DNA of 64,000 nucleotides from Siphonodentalium dalli (GCA_032622095.1 CP136061.1:191338369-191402368); one strand, 5' to 3'; shown: positions 1 through 11,884, counted from the first letter of the stretch. Notes: generated by a model from the sequence alone, not told the origin. Numbers and translations: made by a program.

Positions 1-60
1 GCCTAGCGACTGAAACGATATTAAACCCCAATTAATCAATGACATAATCTTAACTTATTT
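1..60. other. unassigned intronic sequence
   Basis: AT-rich leader with no recognisable feature. It probably belongs to an intron of the SVOP-like gene whose 5' exons lie upstream of the window. Confidence 0.4.
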
Positions 61-1767
61 AGCTCAACTTTACTTAGTAAAGTTTGAGCTATTGCCATGT
101 CTTGGTATCCGTCGTCCGTGTGTGTGTGCGTGACTCGTCAACAATTTCCTTTAGCATGGGCTACAGGTTGCACCTTTGGTCGGATCATTATGAAATTTGT
201 CATGGCTGTTGACATTGACATGTAGATGGGAACCAGTCATTTTGGGGTCATTCGGCAAAAAAACATGGCCAACAGCGGCCATCTTTGATTTCAAAATTCA
301 ATCCATTAGCACGGGCTACAGGTTTGTCTGATTATCATGAAATTTGTCGTGGATGTTAATATTGACATGTAGATGGGAACGTGTCATTTTGGGGTCGTTC
401 GGCCAAAAAACAGCAGCCATCTTGGATTTTACTCTTTGCATGACTAAATCCTTCTGCACGGGCTACAGGTCGTAGCTTTGGTCGGATCTTCATTAAATTT
501 GTCATGGATGTTAACAATGACATGTAGATAGGAACGAGCCATTTTGGGGTCCTTGGGCCAAAAAACATGGCCGCCAGCAGCCATCTTGGATTTTACTCTT
601 TGCATGACTAAATCCTTTGGCACGGGCTACAGGTCGTACCTTTGGTCAGATCATGAGATTTGTCATGGCTGTTGACATTGACATCTAGATGAGAACGAGT
701 AATTTTGGGATTATTCGGCAAAAAAACATGGCCTCCACTGGCCATCTTGAATTTCAAAAATTCAATCCATTAGCACGGGCTACAGGTCGTACTGTTCATC
801 TGATCATCATGAAATTTGTCATCGATGTTAATATTGACATGTAGATGGGAACGAGTCATTTTGGGGTCGTTCGGCCAAAAAACATGGCCACTAGCAGCCA
901 TCTTGGATTTTACTCTTTGCATGACTAAATCCTTTGGCACAGGCTACAGGTCGTAGCTTTGGTCGGATCATCATGAAATTTGTCATGGATGTTAACAATG
1001 ACATGTAGATGGGAACGAGTCATTTTGAGGTCATTTGGCTAAAAAACATGGCCGGCAGCAGCCATCTTGGATTTTTCTCTTTGCATGAATAAATCCTTTG
1101 GCACTGGCTACAGGTCCTACATTTGGTCAGATTATTATGAAATATGTCATGGCTGTTGACATTAATAAGTGAACGAGTCATTTTGGGGCCATTTGGCAAA
1201 AAAACATGGCCTCCAGTGGCCATCTTGGATTTCAAAATTTAATCGATTAGCACGGGCTACAGGTCGTACTGTTCGTCTGATCATCATGAAATTTGTCGTG
1301 GATGTTAATATTGACATGTAGATGGGAACAAGTCATTTTGGGGTTGTTCGGCCAAAAAACATATCCGCCAGCAGCCATCTTGGATTTTACTCTTTGCATG
1401 ACTAAATCCTTTGGCACGGGCTACAGGTCGTAGCTTTGGTCGGATCATCATGAAATTAGTCATGGATGTTAACAATGACATGTAGATGGAAACGAGTCAT
1501 TTTGGGGTCATTCAGCCAAAAAACATGACACAGGCTACAGGTCGTATCTTTTGTCGGATCATCATGAAATTTGTGATGGATGTTAATGACATGTAGATGG
1601 GAATGAGTCATTCGGCAAAAAAACATGGCTGCCAGTGGCCATCTTGGATTTCACTCTTTGCATAACTAGGCCTTTCAACTTTCCACATTCCTAATCACTC
1701 CATTGACTGTAACACATGAAATTATTCCCTTTCCAAGTTGAGCTACAGTGTCATTGACACTTTCATT
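61..1767. mobile_element. Satellite-bearing element A (pearl/HINE-like), copy 1
   Basis: The left end is a hairpin at 61-90 (AGCTCAACTTTAC / GTAAAGTTTGAGCT), followed by GTCGTCCGTG/TG-rich simple sequence. About ten degenerate units of 150-160 bp follow, carrying the landmarks TGTAGATGGGAACGAG and GCCATCTTGGATTT. Two unit types tend to alternate: one continues TTTCAAAATTCAATCC, the other TTTACTCTTTGCATGAC. The right end is a conserved 90-bp segment finishing AAGTTGAGCTACAGTGTCAT and TGACACTTTCATT. The same two ends delimit a second copy at 48773-50886, and right ends alone recur near 5234 and 7195. The layout resembles pearl/CvA-type Helitron-related elements of bivalves. No coding capacity is seen. 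The right end lies 11 bp from the exon at 1779. Confidence 0.7.
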
Positions 1768-1778
1768 TTATTTTTCAG

Positions 1779-1904
1779 TTATTTTGGGCATCAGGCTGCA
1801 TGTTTGAGATTCTACTGGCATATGCTGTGCTTCCCACGCTTGGTTGGAGATGGTTATTCTTCATGTCATCCATTCCAATGTTAATACTCAGTCCACTAAT
1901 AATG
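1779..1904 (+). CDS. SVOP-like transporter, exon coding TM5-TM6
   Basis: 126 nt, phase 0 at both ends: acceptor ATTTTTCAG|TTA, donor ATG|GTGAGT. It encodes 42 residues beginning LFWASGCMFEILLA and containing LPTLGWRWLFF. The pattern FW-xxG-x-FE-x-LLA followed by P-(S/T)-LGWRWL matches the fifth and sixth membrane segments of SVOP-family carriers. Upstream exons (the first four helices with the GR/GD-rich loop) are not in the window. The polypyrimidine tract of the acceptor partly overlaps the right end of a repeat element that stops about 11 bp upstream. Confidence 0.88.
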
Positions 1905-1921
1905 GTGAGTTAAATAGAGTA

Positions 1922-2060
1922 CAGTAATGCTCTAAGTAATCGACTTCTTAACCACAGCAGATTTATGGGTAACTTTTCAGGATTTAGTCGGAAATATGGC
2001 TTGTTGCCATTCATCGGAAAGCTCTCGGGGAGAGCTTTCCGATGAATGGCAACAAGCCAT
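1922..2060. mobile_element. TA-flanked palindromic MITE (CAGTAATGC family), 3' truncated
   Basis: Starts TA|CAGTAATGCTCTAAGTAATC and contains the family inner segment TTTCAGGATTTAGTCGGAAA. It then folds on itself through GCCATTCATCGGAAAGCTCT. The second arm stops at GCCATAT where complete copies go on to a terminal CATTACTG|TA. TA flanks and CAGT termini suggest Tc1/mariner-type mobilisation. Other copies lie at 16243, 54219 and 59125. This one sits 17 bp after an exon donor. Confidence 0.7.
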
Positions 2061-2670
2061 ATATAAGTTAAACTTCAAAATAATTTATTGCATGTGGCCT
2101 CTTGGATTTATACAAGTTATATGTGCAATGTGCCAGGTATGAAATACAGGTTGATATTACGGCTGGAAGTAGATAACAATGTGCATTTAGAAGAATTTAA
2201 ATAATGAATTTCACCAATCGATTGACCAATCAGTTATTTTCAAACAAGCACAGATACATATAACACCACGCAAACTGAAGTTAGCAATTTATCGTGCATC
2301 TTTGAACAATGAGTGTAAAATTCCATCTTATAAGTTACAAAGAAGAATCGCTAACTGATGATTTTACTAATCGCTTTGTTTTGGAGAGGTTAACTGTAAA
2401 GCCGATGAGTCGATGATACATGCATACAATCTGCATGATTTTAAATAAGGTAACTGTAAAACATATTGTGATCAAATGGGCGTAGATGACGTAGTCGCCA
2501 AAAATGTAATGAATTTTATATTCAAATTGGTAATGTTAAGCAACGTCATTCCTGTGTATGAATATGATATGTAGCGAAGATTCAAGATGGTTGGCGGATC
2601 GGTAAGCTGTTCTGCTTTGGTATTTTTACAAAGCGGTTGAAAAGTTTCCTCAGTGATCGAATATAATTAA
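2061..2670. other. intronic sequence without recognised feature
   Basis: AT-rich sequence of about 600 bp. I see no conserved ORF, terminal repeat or family match on either strand. Confidence 0.4.
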
Positions 2671-2842
2671 TTATACCCCCTTTTAAAAAAAAAGGGGGGT
2701 ATACTGTTTTGCACCTGTCCGTCCGTGCGTCGTACCGTCTGTGCATCTGCATCCGTGCGGCGTGCATCTGTCTGTACGTCCGTCCGATGTCTGTTCATGT
2801 CATAACTTGAACAGTAGTGCTCAAATTAGGTATGGATGTTCA

Positions 2843-3803
2843 CAGGCCTCAGCCTAGGGGTCCAGAACAGGGAGACTTGAAGTCTCCCTCCAGGAAATTT
2901 AGGGAGACTTCAGGAAATTTAGGGAGACTTCAGGGAGAAGTGGGGAGATTACCAACAATTTTCAAATATCGCTTTATTTTATAACATTTGACAATCAAAT
3001 TTAAAAAAAAAGATAAAATAACAAATAAAACTAAAAAAGTTTGACAGTAATAGTTAATTTTTTAACTAAATGAAAGTAGTATTATTTCCTAGACTGCAGC
3101 TTGGAAGATACGTTTGTACAGTCTGAATCATGATGCATGTAACTTGGTAAGTTTAATTTGGTCACGGCTGTAATGTGGGTGTCCGCTAAAATAAACAATA
3201 AGGACTAACTAACAAAGGAGTTGCAAAAGCTTTTATTAATTAATGGCCTCCCTTAATTAATGCCAACATCACTGGTATAATCCGATTAAAGCAATAAACT
3301 TGACATTATTTTATTTACGGAAGCGGTCTCTTCAAAAAGTCCGACGCGGTCTCTTCAAAAAGTCCGACGCGTTACCGAAACGAACTTCCGAAGCGCCTGG
3401 TACATACTCTGATATTAAATGTCGTAATTGTTTTATATCTGAAAAGCGGGACGGCGGTCTTTTAAGTTAATTAAAACATTTATTTGTGACACTCACCATG
3501 GTCAGTAACAACACAGATGCGAACATCTCATCGTGTTTTCAGCGTGTCAAAACATTCGTGATTAACATTCATTACCGCAAAGGGAACAAAGGCGACGGAA
3601 TAACAACACAAAACAATAGGTCATATTTTATTCTTTATTTTAAACACTTGGGTCTTTGTCTCTGCATCGTCTGTTTCTTTTTGGGATGGCCGCCACAATT
3701 CATCTATATATGGACATGTCCGGAAAAAAAACTTCGATTTCGCCTTAGAGCGACGATAGGGCAAAGTCAGCGACAATCTTGCCCGAGTCGCCTTGTGAGC
3801 CTG
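2843..3803. mobile_element. hAT-type non-autonomous element nested in element B
   Basis: Terminal repeats start CAGGCCTCAGCC and end GTGAGCCTG. The 8-bp target duplication GATGTTCA is exact at 2835-2842 and 3804-3811, and restores the satellite of the host element when removed. The interior has short direct repeats of GGGAGACTTCAGG (2870-2935), a duplicated GCGGTCTCTTCAAAAAGTCC (3324-3369) and an unremarkable 115-codon open frame on the + strand that I do not regard as a gene. An 8-bp TSD with CAGG-type ends points to hAT. Confidence 0.7.
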
Positions 3804-4440
3804 GATGTTCACTACTATGAGGGCATTCAATAGAGGGTTACATCGTTTTGTTCGGATTTTCCATTCTAGAGTTATTCATCATTGTTTATCTGGAAATGTT
3901 GGCTTTTTGGTCTTTCTGGTGTCTGTTCATGTTGTAACTTCAACAGTTGTGCTGGAATCTCAATAAAATTTTGTATGGATGTTCACTACTATGAGGGCAT
4001 TCAATAGAGGGTACCATCGTTTTGTACGGATTTTCCATTCTAGAGTTATACATCTTTGTTTATCTGGAAATGTTGGCTTTTTGGTCCGTCTGGTGTCTGT
4101 TCATGTCGTAACTTCAACAGTTGTGCTGGGATCTCAATGAAATTTGGTATGGATGTTCACTACTATGAGGACATTCAATAGAGGATGCCATTGTTCTGTT
4201 CCGCTTTTCCATTCTAGAGTTATTCATCTTTGTTTCTATGGAAATGTTGGCTGTTTGGTCCATCCGATGTCTGTTCAGGTCATAACTTGAATAGTAATGC
4301 TCGGATCTCAATGAAATTTTGTATGGATGTTCACCACTATGAGGACATTTATTGGCTCATTCAACTGTTTTGTTTTGGTTTTTTGTTCTATAGTTATTCA
4401 TCTTTGTTTATATGAAAATGCTGATTTTTGGGTCCATCTG
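3803..4440. repeat. 174-bp tandem satellite inside element B
   Basis: The landmark GGATGTTCAC recurs at 3803, 3977, 4151 and 4325, exactly 174 bp apart each time. The units share GGCATTCAATAGAGG, TTTTCCATTCTAGAGTTA and TTTATCTGGAAATGTTGG. Relatives of the same unit are found at 35230-35630. Confidence 0.85.
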
Positions 4441-4536
4441 TCTTGAGTATAGCAGTCATAAGTTATAGATATGCCCACACTAGGCGTTACCGGTATGACA
4501 CAAGGGGGTATGCACCGGACGACAGTCCATCTCTTG

Positions 4537-5233
4537 TTATGAACAGTTTATATTCACAAACACAGGTTCACTGACGATTAAAATTGTGACTGTGGATTCC
4601 GATTTTAATAAATAAAATAGAATGATTTCTTTGAACTTCGATTGAAGTATATAAATATACATGACATATCCTTATCAACATTGATTCAGCTGCAGTCAGG
4701 GCCACGTGCATCGTGACTGGTTGCTCAGTCAGCGATTGGTAATTTGTAATTGTCTTTTATGTTTAGGTCACAGTATGTGTATGTTTCTATACTCATAGAA
4801 GCGTCGCTAATTGGTCACTTTGGGTTGAGGCTACCATGGCACGGTGGCACCGGATAATATACGCAGACAATGTGTGTAATTTAAATTATCCAACTTCCCG
4901 ACAATATAAGTACGACTACTGGTAGATCGTATTGCCTTCCATTTTGGTCGGGGCAAGTTGCAAATCGGGTTTTCTGCTATGCGAATATGTAAACAAGCAC
5001 ATTTTATTTAGCAATTACAAAGTGTGGTTCAAATTTGGATTTGTTAATGTGAAAATTTCCAAGTACTGACGGTTCCAGTACCGGTACTGGTACCGTTGAG
5101 AAGCCTGATTTATATAGTGCAAAAATTATGAGAACATATTCTAATGTGCAATAGGTTATAAGGCTGAATGGTCGGTAGTGGTATATTGTCAAGTAACATT
5201 GGAGGGATTAAAGAAATTTTCCCTTCATGAATT
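4537..5233. other. intronic sequence, only a short TACCGGTA-type repeat
   Basis: No gene or element end is seen. A small block near 5070-5100 repeats GGTACCG/CCAGTACCGGTACTGG. Confidence 0.4.
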
Positions 5234-6250
5234 ATTTAGATATTTAAACTTTCTGCGTTCCTAATCGCTCTATTGACTCTAACATAGTCCAAGTCTTCTT
5301 GTACTAAAACCAGCTAAGATATTGGGATGGCGATGCTGGCGTTTAGTCCAAGCCCGCTTGCATACCAATCCTACCACACGACTTACGCCCACGATCTGTG
5401 GCGGGAATCTGTGGTGTATTTTACTCGATTTACCTAGCAAATCAATACATGATGCTATATACATCGGAAAGGCTTACATCTTATGGTCAGAATGGTGTAT
5501 AATAATCTAACTTTAATGTTAAATTACACATAGAATATTCCGGTTGATTGCCATAAACATCGTTGTTTTTTCTGTTTGTTTACTTAACTGAAAGCCGAAC
5601 TCAGGTTCCGAAAAACTTCGGCATTGTCCGGTGTTTGTTTTGGCCGAGACGAATTTCGATACAAACAAAATGGCGGCCCCCATGATATTCTAATGCTCAT
5701 TGTGTTTACACTGTTTTAAACTGTGAGATGGTTATAATTCCCGTAATTTATGTAATGTATTACATTTATATCTTCAATATGTATTTAATCTATGTATTTA
5801 TTTATTTATTGTCACGTATAATTACGATTACAATGGAGAATTCATCGTGCGTGGTTGATTGAAAATCTACGGAATATTTTCACCGGAAAATGCCGAACGC
5901 AGTTCGCAAGGTCAACTGAGTTCGCATACTTTTAAAAATATGTAAACACTGCGGCAAATGTTTCTTTTCACATTAAATTACCGTTTTAAATTCACAACTG
6001 ATGTGGGTTTCAGATAAAATAGCATGTCTTCTGCGGAAAATATCCGTTTATTGTCGCAATTGTGATATTTTATTTCATATAATTGTGGTTTTATTTGAGC
6101 GGGTCACTAACGCTTAAGCCGTGTCATAAGCGAGCATATAGGGCGGTCTTGGACTAAACGCCAGCATCGCCATCCCAATATCTTAGCTGGTTTTAGTACA
6201 AGAAGACTTGGACTAACTCTAACACAGTGTCATAGACACTATCATTGATG
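5234..6250. mobile_element. Right-end fragment of element A family, split by a MULE-type MITE
   Basis: TTTAAACTTTCTGCGTTCCT then CGCTCTATTGACTCTAACA at 5243-5284, and CAGTGTCATAGACACTATCA after 6224, together reproduce the right terminal segment seen at 1685-1767, 7195-7290 and 50785-50886. The segment was broken by the insertion at 5285-6215. Confidence 0.6.
5285..6215. mobile_element. Mutator-type MITE, family TAGTCCAAG, copy 1
   Basis: Long terminal inverted repeats (over 60 bp) start TAGTCCAAGTCTTCTTGTAC and are nearly perfect. The 9-bp target duplication ACTCTAACA is exact at 5276-5284 and 6216-6224. A second copy with its own 9-bp TSD lies at 60687-61853, with the interior in the opposite orientation and about 236 bp longer. 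Long TIRs and 9-bp TSDs are the signature of Mutator-like elements. No transposase frame is visible. Confidence 0.85.
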
Positions 6251-6254
6251 GATT

Positions 6255-7190
6255 CCGACAATTTTTGGTATGTGAGTTAATTGTCATGTGCGACAGCTGT
6301 AAACAGAAAATCGGGACCGTCCCGACTATCTAACCAGAGTTATTCCACTTGTTTCAATCTATAGAAATTTGATGTCTGTTAGCGTGATAAATTGAACAAA
6401 CATCAACAAATTTCAGCTGCCCCGACTTTTTAACCTGAGTTATGCCACTTGTTTCTATTTATAGTAATTTGATGTCCTTAGTGCGATAACTTGAACAAAA
6501 CGTAAATCAATTTCAGTCATATTTGGTATATGGATCTTTCACAACAATATCTTGATCGAGTTTGAAAATATGTTTTGTATGATTTCTTTTACCTGAGTTA
6601 CAGCCCTTAGTTTGTCTATTTTTAGCAATTTTTGGAAATTTTATGTCCATTAGAGTAATAACTTGAACAAACATCAAAAAATTTCCTGTGGCACACCCTG
6701 CAGGACACATCCCTCATCCGATCGTCACCAAACTTCATATGGATCCTCGGAGTGACCTCTAGATGGGAGCTTACAATTTTTTCCAAATTTAAATTTTATG
6801 TTTGAATCCATCGGCATACCATGCAGCACACAATTGGCTAAATGTTTTTAAAATTTACAGGATTGTTTAGATGGGAGCTTACCATTTTTTCCAAATTTAG
6901 TTTCATATTTGAAGCCATCGGCATACCATGCAGCACACAATTATTGGCGAAATGTTTTTAAAATTTACAGGATTGTTTGGGATCACCTCCAGATGGGAGC
7001 TATTGAATTTGAACGATTTTTGATGAAATACATGACCGCTGGAAGCCATCTTGAATTTTACTCTTTGTATCACTAAATCTTGGATTTTATTCTTTGCATC
7101 ACTAAATACTTTGGCATGTCCTACAGCCAACATAGTTTATCCAATTGATCACAAACTTCATATGGGCTCTTCGGGTGGACCTCTGTTATT
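6255..7190. repeat. Degenerate satellite units of AACTTGAACAAACATC type
   Basis: Repeated landmarks are GATAACTTGAACAAAC, TTGGTATATGGATCTTTCAC, CCTGAGTTA and, further on, AGATGGGAGCTTACCATTTTT. Units are about 120-180 bp and diverged. Related blocks lie at 48410-48770 and 50930-51190. The stretch probably belongs to the body of an element A relative, whose right end follows at 7195-7290. Confidence 0.55.
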
Positions 7191-7194
7191 CCTT

Positions 7195-7290
7195 AAACAT
7201 TTAAACTCTCCGCATTCCATATCGCTCCATTGACTGAAATCTATGACATTATCCCCTCTCCAAGTTGAGCTACAATGTCATTGACACTTT
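7195..7290. mobile_element. Right terminal segment of element A family
   Basis: Contains CTCCATTGACTGAAATC and CCAAGTTGAGCTACAATGTC, closing in ATTGACACTTTCATT. It is the same terminal segment as at 1685-1767 and 50785-50886. Confidence 0.65.
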
Positions 7291-7423
7291 CATTAAAAAT
7301 ATATTTTTGTATTTGTATGTTGAACATTCTCAGAATTGTGACAGGACACGTTTATAAAAAGGAACAATGTACAGTGTTTTACAGAAAGCTTATTAATTTG
7401 ACACAATTATAATCAGGCCATAT

Positions 7424-8462
7424 TAGGGTCCGTCGAATATTCGATATTCGATATGAGATTCGATTTGAAAGTCCAATTCGATTCGAATTCGAGTCGAAAT
7501 GTCCAACTCGAAATTTCGAATATACACTGACGAAAAGGTAGGCTGTTTACGAACAAGTAAACACGTCGATCTTAGCTGTTTCTGTGCCATTTAGATCCTG
7601 AAAATTATGAAGATATGCACCTTATAATTCTTATTGTACATCGCGAATGTTCGCATGATATTACATTTAAGTATACCCAGTAATTAGCCACAAAAGGACG
7701 ACTAAATACGTCTGAATTCTAGCATCGAACATAGTAGTCAAAATCTCGGAGATTGACCGACGACGCGCATAAATTATAATAGGTAAGAGACTGAGAAACC
7801 GTTAGCGTTATCTGCTGAATATTCATCTCAGATTCCGATTTATGTAATAATTATCGCTGAGAATGTAAACAACACGTGTTTCTAGCGTCGAAAAGTGCAT
7901 GTGGGCGGTGTTTTCTTTTGAAGTTGACTTTCAGTTTTGGAGCATTTTTTGACACTGTCTTCTCTAACTTATGCCGTTATGTAAGTTATGTCTGCGAATT
8001 TCATTTTACCCCTGTCTTGTTTTACGACTGTTGTTGCATCTTCTGACTTCAAGTTTATAACAACGCCAACAGGTGTTTCCGAATGCCGATTTGCAATTTT
8101 GCATGTACATGCATACTGTACAAATTTCGCGTGAGATCAGTTCCGATAATCCGTTCAGTGATTATATATTAATCGTCGTGACGGCCGCATGGACGTTTTG
8201 ATCTGTTTTTATTTCTCACGACAATTATCAATTGAAGTCAATACTATCGCGAACGACGGTTGATCGCCACATATTAAATTAAGTTATGTTGGAACTTCAT
8301 TAGAACGTGTCACAAATTGTCTAATCGTTGACAAAACTTTCCTAATTGAGAATGCAACACACAGGTATGACTCGATTCGATATTCGGTTCGATATTCGAT
8401 TCAATTTCGTCGATTCGATTCGACATTCGATTCGATCAAAATCTCTAATTCGCAGGACCCTA
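7424..8462. mobile_element. hAT-type element with TTCGAATCGA-rich ends
   Basis: The ends are TAGGGTCCGTCGAAT and AATTCGCAGGACCCTA. The 8-bp target duplication GGCCATAT is exact at 7416-7423 and 8463-8470. Both subterminal zones (7435-7525, 8368-8445) are packed with short repeats of ATTCGAT/TTCGAAT, as expected for clustered transposase-binding motifs. The interior (about 0.85 kb) shows no transposase frame, so it is non-autonomous. Confidence 0.85.
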
Positions 8463-8718
8463 GGCCATATATACGGTCATTTTATATTATATCTATTTGT
8501 CCCCCAATATTTTAGGAGGACAATTGTAATCAGCCGCGTCCGTCTGTCTGTGTATGTGTCGGGCATCCATTTATCTGTCAGTCCAATTCCTTTTCCGGAC
8601 ATTAACTCCAGTTCAAATTATCTGAACAAAATGATACCTGGTATGAGGAATAACCATCACATTATTGAGGTCAAGTTCGGTCGCGGTAGAATGAATTTTG
8701 ACTGAGTTATGTCCCTTT

Positions 8719-9990
8719 TGAGCTCACCTGAGACGAATTCTCCGGTGGAGCTATAGTCATCACTCCTCATCCGTCGTCCGTCCATCCGTCCATCCGTCCA
8801 TCCGTCAACAATTCTTTGAACATCTTCTCCTCTGGAACCGTAAGACCGAATTGGTTCATATTTGGTGTGGATGTTCCCTAGGTGACTCTCATTCAGATTT
8901 GTTCAAATGAGGTCACTGGGTCAAATAGTTGCGAAACCAGGGCCATAACTCTATTCCTCCATAGTAATTCTTACAACGACTTCTTGTCCAGAACCATTGG
9001 GCCGATTTCGCTAATATTTGGTATGGAGGGTCCTTGGGTGACTGGTGTTCAGATTTGTTCAAATGAGGTCACCCGGTCAATTAGTTGAGAAACCAGGGCC
9101 ATAACTCATAGTAATGACTTCTTCTAAAAAAATATTGGGTCGATTTAGCTTATATTTGGTACGGAGCGACCTTGGGTGACTGGGTTTCAGATTTGTTCAA
9201 ATGGGGTCACTGGGTCAAATAGGGGCAGAGCCAGGGACATAACTCTAAAGCATTTTGACCTTTGATTTTTTTTTAGACACATCACAGCTACCCCACCCCA
9301 CCCATTGACAGATTTGTTCAATGAAATGTAATTTTGAAGCTCACCTGAGACAAAGCTATAGTCATCACTTCTCATCTGTCACCTGTTCATCTGTCTGTCC
9401 GTCCATCCATCATTCAACAATTCTTTGAACATCTTCTCTAGATCATAAGACTGAATGGGTTCATATTTGGTGTGGATGTTCCCTAGGTGACTCACATTCA
9501 GATTTGTTCAAATGAGGTCACTCTGTCAAATGGCTGTGAAGCCAGGGCCATAACTCTTGCCCTGCATAGTAATTCTTAAAAACGACTGCTCATGTACCAT
9601 CAGGTTGAATGGGTTCATATTTGGTATGAAGGGTCCTTTGGTGACTGTGGTTCAGATTTGTTCAAATGGGGTCACCTGGTCAAATAGGGGCCAAGCTAAG
9701 GACAGTTTTCCTCTTAATATGCTTCCTTCACACGGATCATCAGGTTTATTTTACTGATATTTAGTATGAAGGGTTCTTTGGTGTCTGGGATTTAAATTTA
9801 TTCAGATGTGGTCACCAGGTTAAATAGAGTGAGACCAGAGACATAACTGTATGTCTCTATAGTAATACTTAAAATGTCTTCTCAAGAGAGGTTGGACTAT
9901 TTAGCTTACATATAGTATGGAGGAATCTTTAGTGACTGAGATTCAGATTTGTTAACATGAGGGCAACCCGTTAAGAAATGACGGGGCTAT
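8719..9990. mobile_element. Hairpin/GTCC/satellite element D (HINE-like)
   Basis: A hairpin AGCTCACC...GGTGGAGCT at 8728-8752 is followed by TATAGTCATCACTCCTCATC, then a (GTCCATCC)n block at 8769-8805. Units of about 150 bp carry TTTGGTATGGAGG, CAGATTTGTTCAAATGAGGTCAC and CCAGGGCCATAACTC. A second start with the same hairpin remnant and microsatellite is at 9341-9420, so two copies are joined head to tail. This repeat unit is abundant in bivalve genomes; the assignment here rests on my recollection of such repeats. Confidence 0.6.
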
Positions 9991-11150
9991 GGGGACTTAA
10001 GACTTTTGTGTCTAACAAAATCATTAAAATACAAAATTCATTAAAACATCTACCTTGGAACTACCTGACTGATTAATTTGACATACATATAGTGTTTTTG
10101 GGTCCATGGATAATTGGGCTTTGAGGCCAAAAAAAAAAAGTTTTTTGGTTCTTGGGCAATTTTTTTTTCAAATCAATGAGGGAGGGAGGGTTTTTTTCTC
10201 TTTTTTTTCTGCGCATAGTAAGCATGGACAAAGATACCTTCCTCTGTCTAGTAATAACCAGAAAGGTAGAGGGAACTGTTATGCATATAAACTCATTTAG
10301 TCTTATATAAAAATGACATTGTTCTACCAGTGTATGACTGGGATTACCTAACAATATATAATGCCCCTGACATTAACTACTGTTATTGTTGTTTAAAAAC
10401 TGATACCTCCCCATTCTAATATGTGATCCTGAATTTAGTCCTGTGCCTTTCAATTGTATAAAGTTACAATTAGTGTAAGTTGTTCACAATGACTAATTGT
10501 AAGAAGAGCATGAGGATCAGCTTTGATCATTTTCTTAATTGTAGTCATCTACTTCATGTTGTAAGCCTGCAAGTCACTTTTTAACACATTACATGTTAGA
10601 GCTCAATGCACACTAATATTCAACACATATCTGCTATGGACATGTTGATAAAATCCCCCAAAAAAAAATTGTCATAACATCAGGCATTGCAATAAAAAAG
10701 GCCTAATGCAGCCATTTTAATTCAATGCGGCGGGGCCTGAGCACCAAAACCTTTTTTTTTTTTTTTTTTGGGCCTAAACATGTCTAAATGGTTTTATAAA
10801 AAGGCGCTTGTGAGATTGGAAATTTCCAACAATTTAGAAAGTTTGAGATGTCTGTTGTGAAATTCCAACCTAAGACCTGGGAGTCTGCAGCCCGGTCGGG
10901 AGGGGACATGTTGAGCTGGAGGAGGAGGGGGGGGGGATGATCAGTAGTGTACAGTGGGTAATTTAAAGGTAGATATTCACTGATCTACATACATGAAGCC
11001 TCTCTAGCCACATATCCTGTTTAGATCTAATTTTCTTAAAGTGATTATGAAAAGTTCTGACTGTTGTGGTCTCCAGAGTCCCAGTCTTATCAGTCTTTGC
11101 AGTCTGGTGAGCGACCCCACAGTCTTTGACTGTCTTGTTTACTTAGAAAT
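9991..11150. other. intronic sequence with A/T-homopolymer interspersed repeats
   Basis: No gene is recognised. The block at 10109-10200 (GGTTCTTGGGCAATTTTT, then TCAATGAGGGAGGGAGGG) is repeated in diverged form at 24955-25045. Long A or T runs occur at 10130, 10660 and 10750, and a G run at 10927-10935. Confidence 0.45.
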
Positions 11151-11700
11151 TACAGTTTTTGGGTTGTCTGGATGATAACTTTAGAAATATGCAACAGAAT
11201 TTCTTTATATTTGGTGCGTGGTTCTGATTTGAGAAGATGCAGGCCAAGTTCTATTTTGGTCATGGTCCGATGAATTTTGACTGAGTTATGCCTCTTTTTT
11301 TTTTTACTTAGAAATCACAGTTTTTCTGGATGATAACTAGAGCAGTATTCACATAATTTCTTGATATTTAGTATGTGGTTCTTACTTGAGAAGATGCAGT
11401 CCAAGTTCAATTTTGGTCATGGTCAGATGATTTTTGACTGAGTTATGGCCCTTTTTTACATAGAAATCTCAGTTTTTGTGTTGTTGGGATGATAATTTCA
11501 GCAATATTCAACAGAATTTCTTGATATTCGGTATGTGGTTCACATTTAAGAAGACGCAGGCCAAGTTTTTGATGGATTTTAGAATGCCACCTCGTTACGG
11601 GGAGACATGGGAATTGTGCACCTACAAATTTGAGGTCCCTCTGCCTTTTGTTTGGTGGATTTATCCCCCTTTTTCGACTTAGAAAATTTTCTCAAGATGC
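11150..11700. repeat. Satellite units (GATGATAACT / TTGACTGAGTTATG type)
   Basis: Three diverged units of about 150 bp share CTTAGAAAT(T/C)ACAGTTTTT, GGATGATAACT, TTCTTGATATTTGGT, AAGATGCAGGCCAAGTTC and TTTTGACTGAGTTATG. The last runs into CCCTTTTTCGACTTAGAAAA, also present at 38545. No exon is seen. Confidence 0.6.
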
Positions 11701-11884
11701 ATAATGTATTTCCTACATTTTGAACAGCAATAACACAGCAGCCAAATGGCAGGTACATCATGGCTGAACGACAACTACACCGCTGCCGAACAGCAACTAT
11801 ACTGTGGTCCAACTGCAGTTTTCCGATGGAACCATGGTGTAGTTGCCATTCGGTCCCGGTGACAACACTAACTGCACCGTGGTT

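Larger units (their letters stand above)
2671..4536. mobile_element. Hairpin/GTCC/174-bp-satellite element B (HINE-like), interrupted by hAT
   Basis: The left end is A|TTATACCCCC with an A-rich hairpin closing in GGGGGGTATACTG. A degenerate GTCC/GTGC microsatellite (2715-2800) follows, then CATAACTTGAACAG and satellite units. The right end is CATCTCTTG|T. Two other elements in the window (32252-33238, 49855-50473) have the same end pattern, A|TTAT(A/C)CCCC and CTCTTG|T, with no target duplication. That fits insertion between A and T, as in Helitrons. The element is split by a hAT-type insertion at 2843-3803. Confidence 0.68.

Noticed and set aside
3486-3833. 115-codon open frame
   Set aside because: It straddles the right junction of the hAT insertion and continues into satellite DNA, so it cannot be an old gene.
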